Source of the DNA: Phytophthora quininea
Lineage: Eukaryota > Oomycota > Peronosporomycetes > Peronosporales > Peronosporaceae
Direction: 5' to 3'
Assembly (NCBI GenBank): GCA_011947345.1
Contig: JAAVTG010000557.1
Location: 62,001-126,000 of the forward strand
Length of the DNA: 64,000 bases
Within the stretch, counting starts at the first letter, position 1. Each line of letters begins with the position of its first letter. A program made the position numbers and the translations under genes. Below, piece after piece: positions 46,011-57,032 of the stretch. The notes beneath the pieces were generated by a model. It ran no database searches and had not been told where the DNA came from. It saw only the letters and a program-made list of their open reading frames with translations.

Positions 46011-46924
46011 AGGCCATCCGACCAGTGCACTGGCAGCTGAGGACGGCCTATGGAATGCCAACTCGACTGAGGCCAACCCCCACATTCTTCACGTCAACCC
46101 TTCCGTCAACCCGTTCACTGCTGCTCGTATGAAAGATGTCCCCGGCGCCTGTGAACTTCGGCTACGAATTGAATTCCAGTCCATCCACTGGATCGATGCC
46201 ATCGACTCGGCCGTGTTCGATCGAACCGACCACGTGCAATTCGGTTTCTTGTTCCCACTACCATGTGAAGATTTCTTCGCTCCGCAGCGCAAGCTCCACG
46301 AAGTAGCTGAACATTTAACCTTCGGCGGAACAGATAGCAGCCATACCGGCGGAATAGGCTTCGCGTCCACCATCACGCCCACTTCCAACTTCCACACTTT
46401 GAAGTGGCACGAATTTGTGAACGGCGGGCTTCGGTATCACACACTGGCAGGACCTGTCGGTCGAAAGCACGTCGCGGTGATGCTTCGGTCGCTCTCTCGA
46501 GGCCGATCGATGTCGAAGACCTCGTCGGCATCACGGCTACTAGGATGCAACACTTCACCGTCGCCGCACGCCAGTACGAACTCCCTTGCGTCCACGTGCT
46601 CGCCGACACCACACGCCAACTCCACAACCTCGGCGTCATCATTCTCATCGGAGAAACTCTTCGGTCACGGCACGTTCTGCGCTGAGGGGATGACGAAAAC
46701 GGCAAGTGTCCGTGCCGTTGACTCTTGGCGGCAGGCTGCTGGGGCGACTTCAGCTGCGAGTATCACTGCAAATGCGTCAAAAGAAATGACCTCGACCGGT
46801 TCTAGGCCACGCGGAGGAAGCACTCAGCTCGGGATTATCCAACCAGTATTTTGTTTTAGTGTACAGTACAATAGCCTTGTAGAAACACCATTGCCAAAAG
46901 TGTACTGAATTGAACAGCTTGCTC
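46011..46924 (+). pseudogene. Captured 3' fragment of the GPCR-INPP gene at the centre of the inverted repeat
   Basis: Nearly identical to 31053-31958 and in the same orientation. The frame is open from 45988 to 46908 and encodes the C-terminal domain after the phosphatase (MKDVPGACELRLRIEF, DHVQFGFLFPLPCEDFF, FHTLKWHEFVNGGLRYH), ending in a Ser/Thr-rich tail. It lacks the receptor and the 5-phosphatase. Its last ~120 bp (46801-46924) are also present inverted at 45887-46010, so the fold-back begins inside this fragment. Unlike the parental copy it keeps five C at 46077-46081 and therefore a continuous frame. Confidence 0.85.
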
Positions 46925-49900
46925 GACATCGGCTTGTCGTTCCTGAACTCCCCAAAGCTATGTTTGCTTTGAATGGACGTTAAACGCTTTTCCCCGTTTG
47001 GACGCATCGCAGCCAATTCACCGAGGAATCCAACTTGTGCCGATAGGCTTGCAGAAAAGCACTAGGTTGGAGGTTGGCGCATTCTGCATGATTTCTCTAC
47101 AGTGCGCTGCGAGCGAGTGGCCCTCAGTTCTGTCATGGCGATAGGGTAGCGATCGTTTGCTCTTCCTTAACATATTCTGGCTGTGGACTGTGTTCTGGCT
47201 GCTCCCATGGAAATGCCACATACTCGCTGCGCTTCATGCACAACTGCGATAACTCCAAATTGGGCACCAAACTGATCGAGAGACAGCGCCAATTACGACG
47301 CAGCTTTCGTCGCGACTCCATCTGGTACTTTCCGATCGACGCACGCTTTAATCCAATCGACTGCGTCTTCAATACTATCCACCATTCATTCCACGCATAG
47401 ATTCCAGAAAGCAAATCTCCACTTCGCAGCTACATGCATTCGGTCAAAAGACTGGAACTGTGCCGACACTGCAGTCCCGTTCCCTGCAGTTTCTGTGTCA
47501 TAGCTTTTCCCGCTAATTCGTGAGGTGGTCGGCATTCCCACAAATCCTTAGCGCAGAGCTGCCGTCTTGAGGAGCTTAATGCACGACCACGACGGTTATG
47601 CTATGTACATTGCACAGCAACTTGATAACTGAACCGGGCCGACTTAGCTTGACAGCAGCTATCACGTGTCGTTCTCAAAGCAGGAGGACGCGAGAGAGTT
47701 GCCCATTTTATCGGCGGTATTTTTTCCTGGTTCATTGGCTGCGAGCTCACCGCTTCTGCCGCGTCGTTGGTGCAAACATAGCCCACAGTTTCTTCCCCAC
47801 CAAACCAACCGTAGCAACAACATTACTCAAGCATGCGATTGGGCCTCGAGCACCAAATTGCCACCGTTAACTTGATAAAATCCACTAGTACGTGGAGCGA
47901 CGATGGCGCAACAAGCGTAGGAGCGCAACGTGCACAACCGCAATTTCTGGGCGTGAGAAAATGCTGCAGCTTCGCACAAACCAAGAAGTCAACCTCTTAC
48001 CCAGCAGAGATGGAGAATAGCCCAGGCAGGACTGCTTCTGTGCCTCTTTTCCAGCTCGTGAAAGTGCCGCAGTACCACGAAAAAAAAACTTGGCCAACTC
48101 CAATTCACACTATTGCGTCCACCTTGACCACCAATGCTCTGACAGCAACACCAACCCAACCATTAGAACGAGAAAACGTGCCGGTCTGCCAATTTACTCA
48201 CAATGTCCTCAGTAGGCTGGTCGTTTTGTCGTTTTGCCATTTTTTTCTTTTTCGGAGGGCGAAATATTAGTCCCTCCTTGATTATTCCTCGGCGGACGCA
48301 TATCGCCAATCGACCAACCTTGAAACTTCTGCAATACAGCGTTCGGCGCTTGCCGTTCGAAAAGCACTCGCCGATAAATATCGTGAAGAGCGAGTGCTTC
48401 ATCTCCAGGCGACTAGCGCCACCACAAAAGCTCCACGCCCTGGAGCTCGAACAACGGCAAACTTCAACCAAACACCGAAAGTGTGGTCACATCTCGGTGG
48501 CAACGTCGTACGGTACAGCTTTCAACGCCCGACCAGAGGTCGGCGACCGACTTGCTTCTCCACTGCTCGGAGCGGCCACAGTCATCGCCCCCGCAGCATA
48601 CGACGGAAGTTCCGGCCTTGGTAATTAATTGGTGCGCGTGCACAGTTGAATCGGAAGTGCTCTTCACCACGACACGACTCACACAAAGGCACCAGCAATT
48701 GGACACTCCACCGCCGCCAAACGGTCACAGGGCTCGACAAAAATGGCAACATTCCATTGAATTAGGCTGGGCTCGACCACAGGCTAGCACAAGCTCAAGC
48801 TGGCGTATCTGACAGTGACTCGAGAAGCTTGTCAGGGATGACGAGGCCGGCTTCGAGAAGGGCATAGGCAATTCCAACTCTTCTCTCTCTGAATGAAGGC
48901 TGCTTCGTCCAACACGTCCCGGAAACGCTGCGTCTGGGTGAATGGCCTCGAAAACTCTAAACGACCATGCGGTTCGTTGGTATATGCTTGTCATGTGCTT
49001 GCTCACGTGCACTTCTAGGCGCGCAACGTGTTGAAGTGCTCTCCGCGACGGGGCGGGTCATTTTTAACGCAGCGGCATGTGCATGCGGCACTTTCGTTCG
49101 CGCAGATGGTAGGGCAGTGACATCGGTTGGAGTCGACTAGCCCCGTCGGGACGTAGCCGCCGACGTGACATGCCGCATTGCCACATTGCAGCTCAGGTGC
49201 TGGCCATGCTCAGCGTCGGCAGGACAGACTCCCTTCGTCGAGGCCGCTCCGCATGGTCGGGTTGCACCGCGCAGCAGTGCGTGTCTATCTCGCTTCATTT
49301 TCAGGTCGCGCAGATACGCACTGCTTCAAGGAGGCAAAGACCATGATGGGTACGGCGTTACTATGACGAACTGCGACGGCCGACAACCTGCCACACTTCA
49401 TGCGGGTAAACTCTATTTTTTCGTGTACGGCACGGGCACTGACCGCGGCGGCAGCTTGGCGGGCGCGGGTGTGGTGCATACAACGCACGGCCGTAACAGG
49501 CGCTAATCTGGTCCAAAGTGTCGCTGTGCTGTGGACGTGATCGTTTTACACGCAAAACCTACCACACGGCATTGAAATGCAGCAAAATCCCGGCACATTT
49601 TGGCATACAAACGTCAAGATATCCGGTCTGCTGACATTTTTCGCCGCAAATGTTTTGTCCTCCGCCGCACGACCGCAAGACTGCCGCACTCTGCACTGCT
49701 GCAAATGAAACGCTGCTGTCGATAACTGCAGCCAGCGGCGGATCCACTCTATTTACGCACCGATCAGTTCACACTTTGGCGACTTCTTTCCGACACCCTC
49801 TTCGTCGGACCCCTTGCGTTTTCTGCCGACGAGATCGCGATCGCAAGCTTTGCCGCTGGTCGTCGCACCCAGAAGACAGGCAGGCTCGCCGTGGCCTCAC

Positions 49901-50665
49901 CGCATCCGCCCGTTGTCGAGAGACGAGTGTGCCCCTTTGGCTTTCGCCCTAACTTTCGCTTGGTGTTTGTATAGCCCATGACGAAATAGTAATCCTTTGT
50001 ACACGTCCGATCCAGGCCAAACCGGGGAGGGGGGCATTATCCAAAACTCCCCAGCAGAGAGAAGCGAGCCGTTCATCGCCGCAAGAACGCCGCTCGAAGC
50101 CCTCCCTTCAAAGAGCTCGGAAAGCCTCGAAACCTCGAACCATCGCTGCTCCAAGCAGAAACAATTGTCGGCCCGGCGTCATAGACAAGAAATTCAGGCA
50201 TTTTAACGCCACGCACGTCTACGAGCACCAAGTGCGACGAGCTTGCTCACTCTTCAATGGCGCTGCACCAAATACGCCCGGAGGCGGCGCCGCGCGCCAT
50301 GCCCGCGGCGCTTGGTGCCGGACAACCGGATTGTACAGCAACGACTGCCTGGTCTCCAGCCTCGCCGTCGTTCTCGTCGCTGCCGCTCAAGGAGCTCAAG
50401 ATGCCCCGCGGCGACGCCATTCCCGATCCGGCGGCGTACGGCAACAGCCACAGTAACAACATCAACCACAACACCATCAAGCACAGCAACAACACCAACC
50501 AGGCAGACTGCAAGACCGAGCACTCGAGCGCCGCGGCCACGCCTGCGACGTCGGCCTTGATGGCGGCCCCGCAGCTCGAGCTGGACCGCGACATCATGGG
50601 CATGCTCGCTGCCAACTGGAACCTCAGCCACGGCCCGCCGCGCGCACCCGTGGCCAACTGGGGTT
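46801..50665. repeat. Right arm of the giant inverted repeat
   Basis: Reverse-complement partner of 42025-46010. From the centre outward it contains the 3' flank of the GPCR-INPP fragment, about 3.3 kb of sequence without a recognisable gene, and finally the promoter and first ~400 bp of the zinc-unit gene at 50257. Because the right end is an intact gene, this arm is probably the original and the left arm the copy. Confidence 0.93.
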
Positions 50666-51966
50666 TCGAGCCCACGGTCGCCGAGACACAGGCGCTGCTC
50701 GACTCGGACGCGCTCGACAACCAGCAACAGCACGCGGCGGTGCTGCCCGGCACCATGATGCCTGCCAGCTCGGATCTGACGCAGATGATGGATCTAGCAG
50801 TGGGAAGCAACCAGCAGATCCACCAGCAGCAAGCTGCGGCGATGCAAACGCCCGTCGTGGACCTGTTCTCGGCGGGCTTTGCCATGCCGTACCAAGACTG
50901 CGCGACGCTGCCCGTGAGCGATTTCCCGCTCTACGACCCGGTCCCGTTCTCCGCAGGCATGCAGCATCAGCAGCAGCAGTATCAAGAGGTCAGCAACCAG
51001 CTCGAAGGCACTGCATCCTTCTTCCCCGCAGTCAGCAGCGGGATGATGGGTGTAGTGGCTCCATCGACTTCCTTCCAGGCGAGAATGGGCAACAGCGGCG
51101 CCACTTCGCTGTATGAAGTGGCCCAGCCGCCGGCTGCAGCGCTGGCCGCCATCAGCGGCTTCTCGATGCCCGAGCTGGAGGCGCTGCAGGACGACAGCGA
51201 CGCGAATAGCGACTGGAACGGCTCGTCGTCTGGGTTCTCGACGTCGTCTCCGATGTCGGGTGGCGTGACCACGCCGTCCTCCGCCGCAGGACCAACGGCC
51301 GTTGCGGCAGGCACCCAGACGTCTTCAACAGGAAAGGACGGCTCGACAGCTCCCAAGAAACCCAAACGGATACGACGGCTCTGCTCCGTCGCTGGCTGCG
51401 GTAAGCGTGCTCGGTCGCAGGACCTGTGCATCGCCCACGGCGGCGGTCGGCGGTGCATGGTTGAGGGCTGCGAGAAGAGCAGTCAGGGCGGCAACATGTG
51501 TATCAAGCATGGCGGCGGCAAGCGTTGCAAGCATCCGGGATGTGACAAGGCGGCGCAGACCAACTCGCTCTGCAAGGCGCATGGAGGCGGCCCGCGCTGC
51601 CAGTTCCCGAACTGCACCAAGTCCAGCCAGGGCGGTGGTTTCTGTCGAGCGCACGGTGGTGGCAAGCGCTGCGCCGTCGAAGGCTGCAACAAGGGCACTC
51701 AACGCGGGGACTATTGTGCGCTGCACGGCGGCTCGCGCTTCTGCGAGGTGCCCGGCTGCATGCGCAACGACCGCGGCGGCGGGTTCTGCGCGCATCACGG
51801 AGGTGGCAAGCGCTGCAGCATGGCCAATTGCAACCGCTCCTGCCGCAGAAACGGACTCTGCTCGACGCACTTGCGTCTGCTAGGACAGGAGGCCAGCGCC
51901 AAGGCTGCTGCAGCGGTGCCGACGGGAGTGCCAGCAGCGAGCACCACCAACGCGACCACCGTCTAG
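50257..51966 (+). CDS. Tandem C-x4-C-x9-C-x2-H zinc-unit protein ('WRKY19-like' family), 7 units
   Basis: Uninterrupted 569-residue frame. Residues 1-370 are low-complexity (Q, N, A, S, P-rich; QQQHAAVLPG, HQQQQYQEVS), typical of an activation region. A basic KKPKRIRRLC stretch follows, then seven units such as CSVAGCGKRARSQDLCIAHG, CMVEGCEKSSQGGNMCIKHG and CKHPGCDKAAQTNSLCKAHG up to CSMANCNRSCRRNGLCSTH. Each should bind one zinc. Databases often label such oomycete proteins 'WRKY transcription factor 19-like', but there is no WRKY domain here. Nuclear DNA- or RNA-binding is plausible, not shown. An initiator-like GCTCACTCTTCAATG overlaps the start codon. The 5' part lies in the giant inverted repeat. 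Confidence 0.85.
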   Translation: MALHQIRPEAAPRAMPAALGAGQPDCTATTAWSPASPSFSSLPLKELKMPRGDAIPDPAAYGNSHSNNINHNTIKHSNNTNQADCKTEHSSAAATPATSALMAAPQLELDRDIMGMLAANWNLSHGPPRAPVANWGFEPTVAETQALLDSDALDNQQQHAAVLPGTMMPASSDLTQMMDLAVGSNQQIHQQQAAAMQTPVVDLFSAGFAMPYQDCATLPVSDFPLYDPVPFSAGMQHQQQQYQEVSNQLEGTASFFPAVSSGMMGVVAPSTSFQARMGNSGATSLYEVAQPPAAALAAISGFSMPELEALQDDSDANSDWNGSSSGFSTSSPMSGGVTTPSSAAGPTAVAAGTQTSSTGKDGSTAPKKPKRIRRLCSVAGCGKRARSQDLCIAHGGGRRCMVEGCEKSSQGGNMCIKHGGGKRCKHPGCDKAAQTNSLCKAHGGGPRCQFPNCTKSSQGGGFCRAHGGGKRCAVEGCNKGTQRGDYCALHGGSRFCEVPGCMRNDRGGGFCAHHGGGKRCSMANCNRSCRRNGLCSTHLRLLGQEASAKAAAAVPTGVPAASTTNATTV

Positions 51967-52966
51967 TGAAAGGACCGGGGACGCCATCGCTTTTTGCATT
52001 CGTCCTCGCTGTTAGTTAGTAATTATTAGCCCCTAAGTAGTAGAACTACCAACATCAATGGCACGTTGATCCGTTTTCGTCGCGTACAACCACAACAAGC
52101 AGCAGCACAATGGAAGCAATCTGCTCCAGCGACTTTGTACATTTGCTACAAAAGTATCTTTTCAACTTCAACCATGTAGACCGACACATGGTGTTCCTGC
52201 ACAAGGCCGAGGCCGTGCTGTGCCCGGAGAAGCTCTGAAATTTATTGCGAATGAGCTGTTGCTGCAATAACAATTTGGTTGTTGGTGATGAGGTGTGGTT
52301 TTGTTTACGCTTAGTTTGTGAAGATCTTCAGCATCTGCTGCGTCTGCTCCGCAGCCGCATCATCTGCGCTGTTGGTGACAATGTTAAGTTCCCGATTGTA
52401 TTTGCTGCAGGTTGCCGTCGCGGAACACTTAGTTCTGCTGTAGAGTTGGAACGATGTGATTAACTAGTTCGCGGATTCTCTAATGGATCTGACGTAGAGT
52501 ACAGCAGTCGTCGAATAGAGAAGTTGACTACTGCCAAACTTTGTGAAATTGACGCCACATTCACCCGAGCTTTGATGTGCGTAAATTACGCGTGCTGCTG
52601 CTTGTCGCTTGACTCTTCTGAAGAAACAATATTACTTTATACTTGGGATTAACTATTGCTTGTGGGAAAGTGGTCTACCCCGCATTAGACTTGCAGGTAG
52701 ATGGTTTATCGCGTCAGGTAGACGAAAGCAAACATGCGCTGGGTTTTGAGATTTTGAGGCGGGTTATTGTTTCTTGCAATGAGAGTTTGAGCCAAAGGGA
52801 TCATAACGTTATTGAGAAATTAGCTTCGTTTTTCAGTGAGGTACATTGATGTCACTTAGAGACCTAACGACTTCCTATGTCCATTACAACTGGTGCCTCT
52901 GAATCCAGTTGGTTTTACTATCTCTAGTCATGCCCAGTGAGCATTGCCCTGAAGCCCCCGTTGACC
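51967..52966. other. Intergenic, no gene seen
   Basis: 3' region of the zinc-unit gene and about 700 bp of unremarkable AT-richer DNA. Only short open frames without family resemblance. Confidence 0.4.
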
Positions 52967-53416
52967 CTACACTGGGTCGGCCCCAGCATCCGAAGACGCC
53001 CCATCGAGTTCACGCGTAAGCCAGTACCCAATGTCACTGGACGCGTAGGTTAGCGCGGGTGTCCACCGCCGTTGGATCCAGTTGGAAGCTTCGGGACGAA
53101 TCCATCGCCAGGTTGGCGAGAGCATCGGCACATTTGTTGTGCCCGCGAAGTTGTGTGTCCACGAGGGCACTCGAAGTTTGTCCGCCAGTCGGCTGCTTTG
53201 CCAATATAGTGGTTTCAGATAAGCAGCTTTGGGCGGTTGGTATTGCTGGCGTAAGATCAGCTCGCTATCTCCCATCACGTGGAGTGGTGAGAAGTTGTGC
53301 TCGTAGCGAATTAGATCTTCTTGCTCGATGAGAGTCGAGGTAGAAATTGTCATGCAGCTCGACTCATGAACGGCAAGCGCCTTACGCAATTCTGTTTCAT
53401 ACTTTTGCTGAGTCAA
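52967..53416 (-). pseudogene. Retroelement RNase H-domain remnant
   Basis: Minus-strand text HNFSPLHVMGDSELILRQQ and, in a neighbouring frame, RGHNKCADALANLAMDS matches the middle and C-terminal motifs of retroelement RNase H domains (GDSxLVI.., HNxxADxLAN). It is surrounded by no other pol domain and is frame-broken, so it is a degraded fragment. Confidence 0.55.
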
Positions 53417-54616
53417 TGCGAGATGAAGTGATCACATTGCTCAACAAAAGCAGCGGACAGCTAAAAACAACGTGCTGTTTGGCACCCTCAGCACCACAGG
53501 CTGCGAGTTCCAGCCAATACTTTGCCGAGAAGCGTCATGGATTTGAGGATGCACTTCGTTCGCGCAACGGAATATCCAGTCGCGGCTCCCGAAAGCGGCA
53601 AATCCACACGACTGACTGCCATGGGCAGAGCTTTGGCTTGGGATCTTCTCCAACGCTCTACGAGCCGGGCACTGCTGCATCGTACAGTACAATACTGTAT
53701 GCACCAGGCGAACACTACTGTACGCAGCCGTCATTGCAGTGCCTTCCGGCAGTTGTAAGCCAACATGATCACGGTCGCTAAAAGCCGTTCAGCCCAATCA
53801 CGCCATCGCGAATCTTCAAGTGGTGCCGCCCAAGAGCTAGCGAACGTACAGCCATAATTCCTGTGCTACAACAACTCTGCGAGATCGCCACAGTAAAGCG
53901 TGTGAAGCGCGGCGTGAGGCCTACCCGGTACAGTGCAGCGGTAATGGTTTCCCAAGGAATTCGTTTGGCGACAGACAGCTGTGCTCGGCAGCAGCAGCAG
54001 CGCTGTTCTCCAATTGACGTTATGGGAAACAATAAAAGAGGCTCAACATTTTTTGTAAAGTGCTCACGCTCCTAAATAGTGCGCCCGGTATTCAAAACTG
54101 GGGTAGAGAGACTCACCGTGAGTTTTCGCGCTTGTTCTGGTGGGAGCACGCCGACTACGATCGCATCCCCGCGCGTAGTTGCTTGTCTGTCAACAAATTT
54201 GTGCTGGAATGGCTGTTATGGCCAAAGAAGATTATAAATCTTCGCTCTCGAGTTTTTTGCAGCAGTTTACCTTTCATCAGTGAATGCGCTTTCCCACAGT
54301 CCAAACCATGAAGTTAGCTTTACGCGCATAATTACTCTGCGTAGGGCTCGTTTACCAACCCCAGCCATGCGGCTACGAGTACGTTATTGATGTTTGCAAG
54401 AGCACCATTTAAAAATATGAGCTTGTTTTACAAAACCTTTGACACATCGATTAATCGATCCTAGTGATCTTACTTTTGTATTGGATACTTGCTTTTCGTA
54501 TGCCTCCTATTTTTAATCGCCTCCCCGGCTCTTTTGGACGTGTCGCACCGACATACAAAGTTCAAGTGGTTTCAAGAAACCTATCCTATCGAATATTTGT
54601 TCCCTGTGAGCACTGC
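53417..54616. other. Intergenic, no supportable gene
   Basis: About 1.2 kb of short overlapping open frames on both strands with no recognisable domain; probably decayed repeat sequence plus the promoter of the gene at 54655. Confidence 0.35.
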
Positions 54617-54626
54617 CTCATTCCGC
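54617..54626 (+). promoter_or_regulatory. Candidate oomycete initiator of the second zinc-unit gene
   Basis: CTCATTCCGC, 29 bp upstream of the ATG at 54655, fits the oomycete Inr pattern (TCATTCC core). By eye only. Confidence 0.35.
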
Positions 54627-54654
54627 GAGCTCCTCAAGCCCCAGCACCGCCACG

Positions 54655-56250
54655 ATGCCTCTGGGAGAGAAGCTCGGCCGCCCGTTCGAGCTGCTGTCGC
54701 TCATCGGCCGCAAGCGCAAGGACGAGCCCCACGAGAGCGCCCACCACCTCAGCCGCGCTGATGCTGCCGCCTACGCCGCCGCCACGGGCTCCACCCACTC
54801 GCACAGTAACCCCAACAATAACCAACGCGGAGGCTTCTACCCCGCCGTCAAGTACGAGCGAATCACGCCCGGCAACCCCCAGCCGTGCAGTATGAGCGTC
54901 TGACGCCCGGCGTCGCCCCGCCGGCCCCCTCCGCCTCCGTCAGCCACCCGAGCCCGCTGGACTATGAAGCGGCGGCCCGGGAGGCGGCCTTCCCAGCCCG
55001 GATCTGGTCCCCGCGGCCGCTGTGGCCTCCAGCTCCTTCCGGTCGACGCCGTCCCCGGCCTTATCCAGTCTTCCGTCCCCTGGGATGCTCACGCCGCTCA
55101 CACCGGCGATCGTGGGCTCCACCCCAACGCCAAACATAGGCCGCAGTCCCGTCGTGGACGGAGTCCGCCCCATGCGACCTCCGAGAGGAGGACAGACCCC
55201 GCAGCAAACAGGAGCAGCCAGAGGACCAGCGGGGGCTCCATCGGCTCCGTTTTCAAGCGTCATGGAGGAGTGGATGAGTCAGCTGAGAACCCCCACGCCC
55301 GATGTGACGCTACTACCGTCGCCCTTCGATTTCAACAAGGACACCCCACACCAGTGGAGAGCGGCACGGATCTGAGACGACTACAGGACGCACTACTGCC
55401 GACACCGCCGCCGGACGTGCATGACCAGAGACAGAACCCCAAGACGTCGGCGTACGTTACGACGACTGGCGGACCGAGACCGCTCGTGGAGGATATTGCG
55501 TTGATTTGCAGGGATTTAAATGCGCAGGACTTGTCGGACGCGAGGAAGGGAGCGATCGAGCAGGAGACCAAGTACGTGATCCCGGCGAGACCGCTGCGAG
55601 CTCGTGAGGAAAGCATCGGCAGCATGTACTCGGACGACGGAGACGGACAGGTCAAGATGCTGGCGGCGGCGGCGGCACTAAGCAGCGTGTCAAGTATGTC
55701 GGTGACCAGCACCCCGACGTCGGGAGCTACCAAAGGCAAACGCCGCAAAATGTGTACGGCCGAAGGCTGCCAGAATCTATCCCGTTCTAGAGGACTCTGC
55801 AAGGCCCACGGCGGAGGGCGACGCTGCAGCGTGGAAGGCTGCTCTCGTGCCAGTCAAAGCGGAAGTCTCTGCATTACTCATGGAGGTGGCAAGCGCTGCA
55901 CCGTGGAGGGATGCATGAAGGCAGCTCAATCGCGTGGCATGTGCAAGGCCCACGGCGGTGGCGTACGCTGCCGTGTGGAAGGCTGCTCCAAGAGCTCGCA
56001 AGGCGACGGCTTCTGCCGCTCCCACGGAGGTGGGCGTCGCTGTGGACACCCTAGTGGATGCTCTAAGTGGGCACAACGGAATGGATGTTGCATGGCACAC
56101 TCGGTACGTCACCCAGAGGCCTTCTCCCGTGCTTGCTGCTTTATTAACATTTCTATGACATTTATGCAGGAGGGAAAATACGGCAACAGCTATCGCGGCA
56201 GACAGCACCGAATGGAGGTGCAGCGTGACCCAGTAGCTCAGCAAACCTGA
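54655..56250 (+). CDS. Second tandem zinc-unit protein, 5 units
   Basis: ATG at 54655 (MPLGEKLGRPFELLSLIGRK). A Pro/Ser-rich middle (SSLPSPGMLTPLTPAIVGS, PPRGGQTPQQTGAARG), ALICRDLNAQDLSD and a basic KGKRRKMC stretch precede units CTAEGCQNLSRSRGLCKAHG, CSVEGCSRASQSGSLCITHG, CTVEGCMKAAQSRGMCKAHG, CRVEGCSKSSQGDGFCRSHG and a last CGHPSGCSKWAQRNGCCMAH. An intron at 56104-56169 precedes the tail EGKYGNSYRGRQHR. Three one-base frame breaks lie near 54885, 55000 and the CCCC at 55342-55345; the sense text continues each time. It is a paralogue of the gene at 50257, with shorter activation-like region and array. Probably nuclear. Confidence 0.78.
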
Positions 56251-56805
56251 TGAGTGCAAGAGAAAAAAAAGCGTCCAGACTGCGAGCGCGTCCTTCATAC
56301 AACGAAGGACCCGTCCCTGAATCGACTAGGCACGAAAGAGCTTCAGTACTATACGACTGCGGCCCCGCAGCAACAAAATGGAGTCTCCGTCTACGCATGA
56401 AGTGGACGATCCGTTTGACTGTGTTAGTCGAAGCAGGGCGTAGCGAAAGCGCATTATTTGTATATATTACTTTGCCGTCAAACTATGAGATCTTGTTGAG
56501 CAATACTGCTGTCGTGACTAGAAGATTGGGCTGGTATCGCAAAACTGTAGCCTACACAGTAGATGGATACTGCTATTGCATCTCCTGCGCCTGCTTCGCA
56601 GCCGTAGAATCTGCAATCGATAGAAATTCTACAGCATTTTGCAGACTCAACAACATCAAACGTATCAAACGCGTCAAACATAAACTCATCAAACAAATCG
56701 AACTAATCCTCTTGTGCACCGCTTTGAGAGGGATGGAAAACTACATCAGCACCGGCACGACGTTCTTCTACGACCGCGTGATGAAAGACTGCAGGGGATC
56801 ATGAG
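56251..56805. other. 3' flank of the second zinc-unit gene up to the retrotransposon
   Basis: A 184-codon frame crosses this stretch but its text (LFVYITLPSNYEILLS, KRIKRVKHKLIKQIE) is unfamiliar and AT-rich; I consider it non-coding. The last bases, ATGAG at 56801-56805, are the left target duplication of the chromovirus. Confidence 0.4.
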
Positions 56806-56990
56806 TGTGACAGGCTTCTGTCACACGGACGCCACCGCGTTAGCGCGGTGGCTAATCACCTCTTAGATAGAATCGTTGGTCGTACGGCCTCAACTCGCGT
56901 GGTCGTCTCGACAAGTTAACAGAGTTCAATTTGCCTACTTCATTCCTCTGCTTGTGTAAGCAAGTACCGGGCTGCAGTTAGCCCGTTACA
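56806..56990 (+). repeat. 5' LTR of the chromovirus
   Basis: Begins TGTGACAGGC and ends GCCCGTTACA. It contains two nested palindromic stretches: TGTGACAGGCTTCTGTCACA at the very start and ACCGCGTTAGCGCGGT near 56833. Confidence 0.95.
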
Positions 56991-57032
56991 ATCAGCAGTA
57001 CCTCGCTAATCCGTCCAACGCCCAAGATCGTG

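Noticed and set aside
50257..51966. WRKY transcription factor
   Set aside because: The common database label is misleading: no WRKYGQK motif and no C2H2/C2HC WRKY zinc site are present, only the HGGG zinc units.
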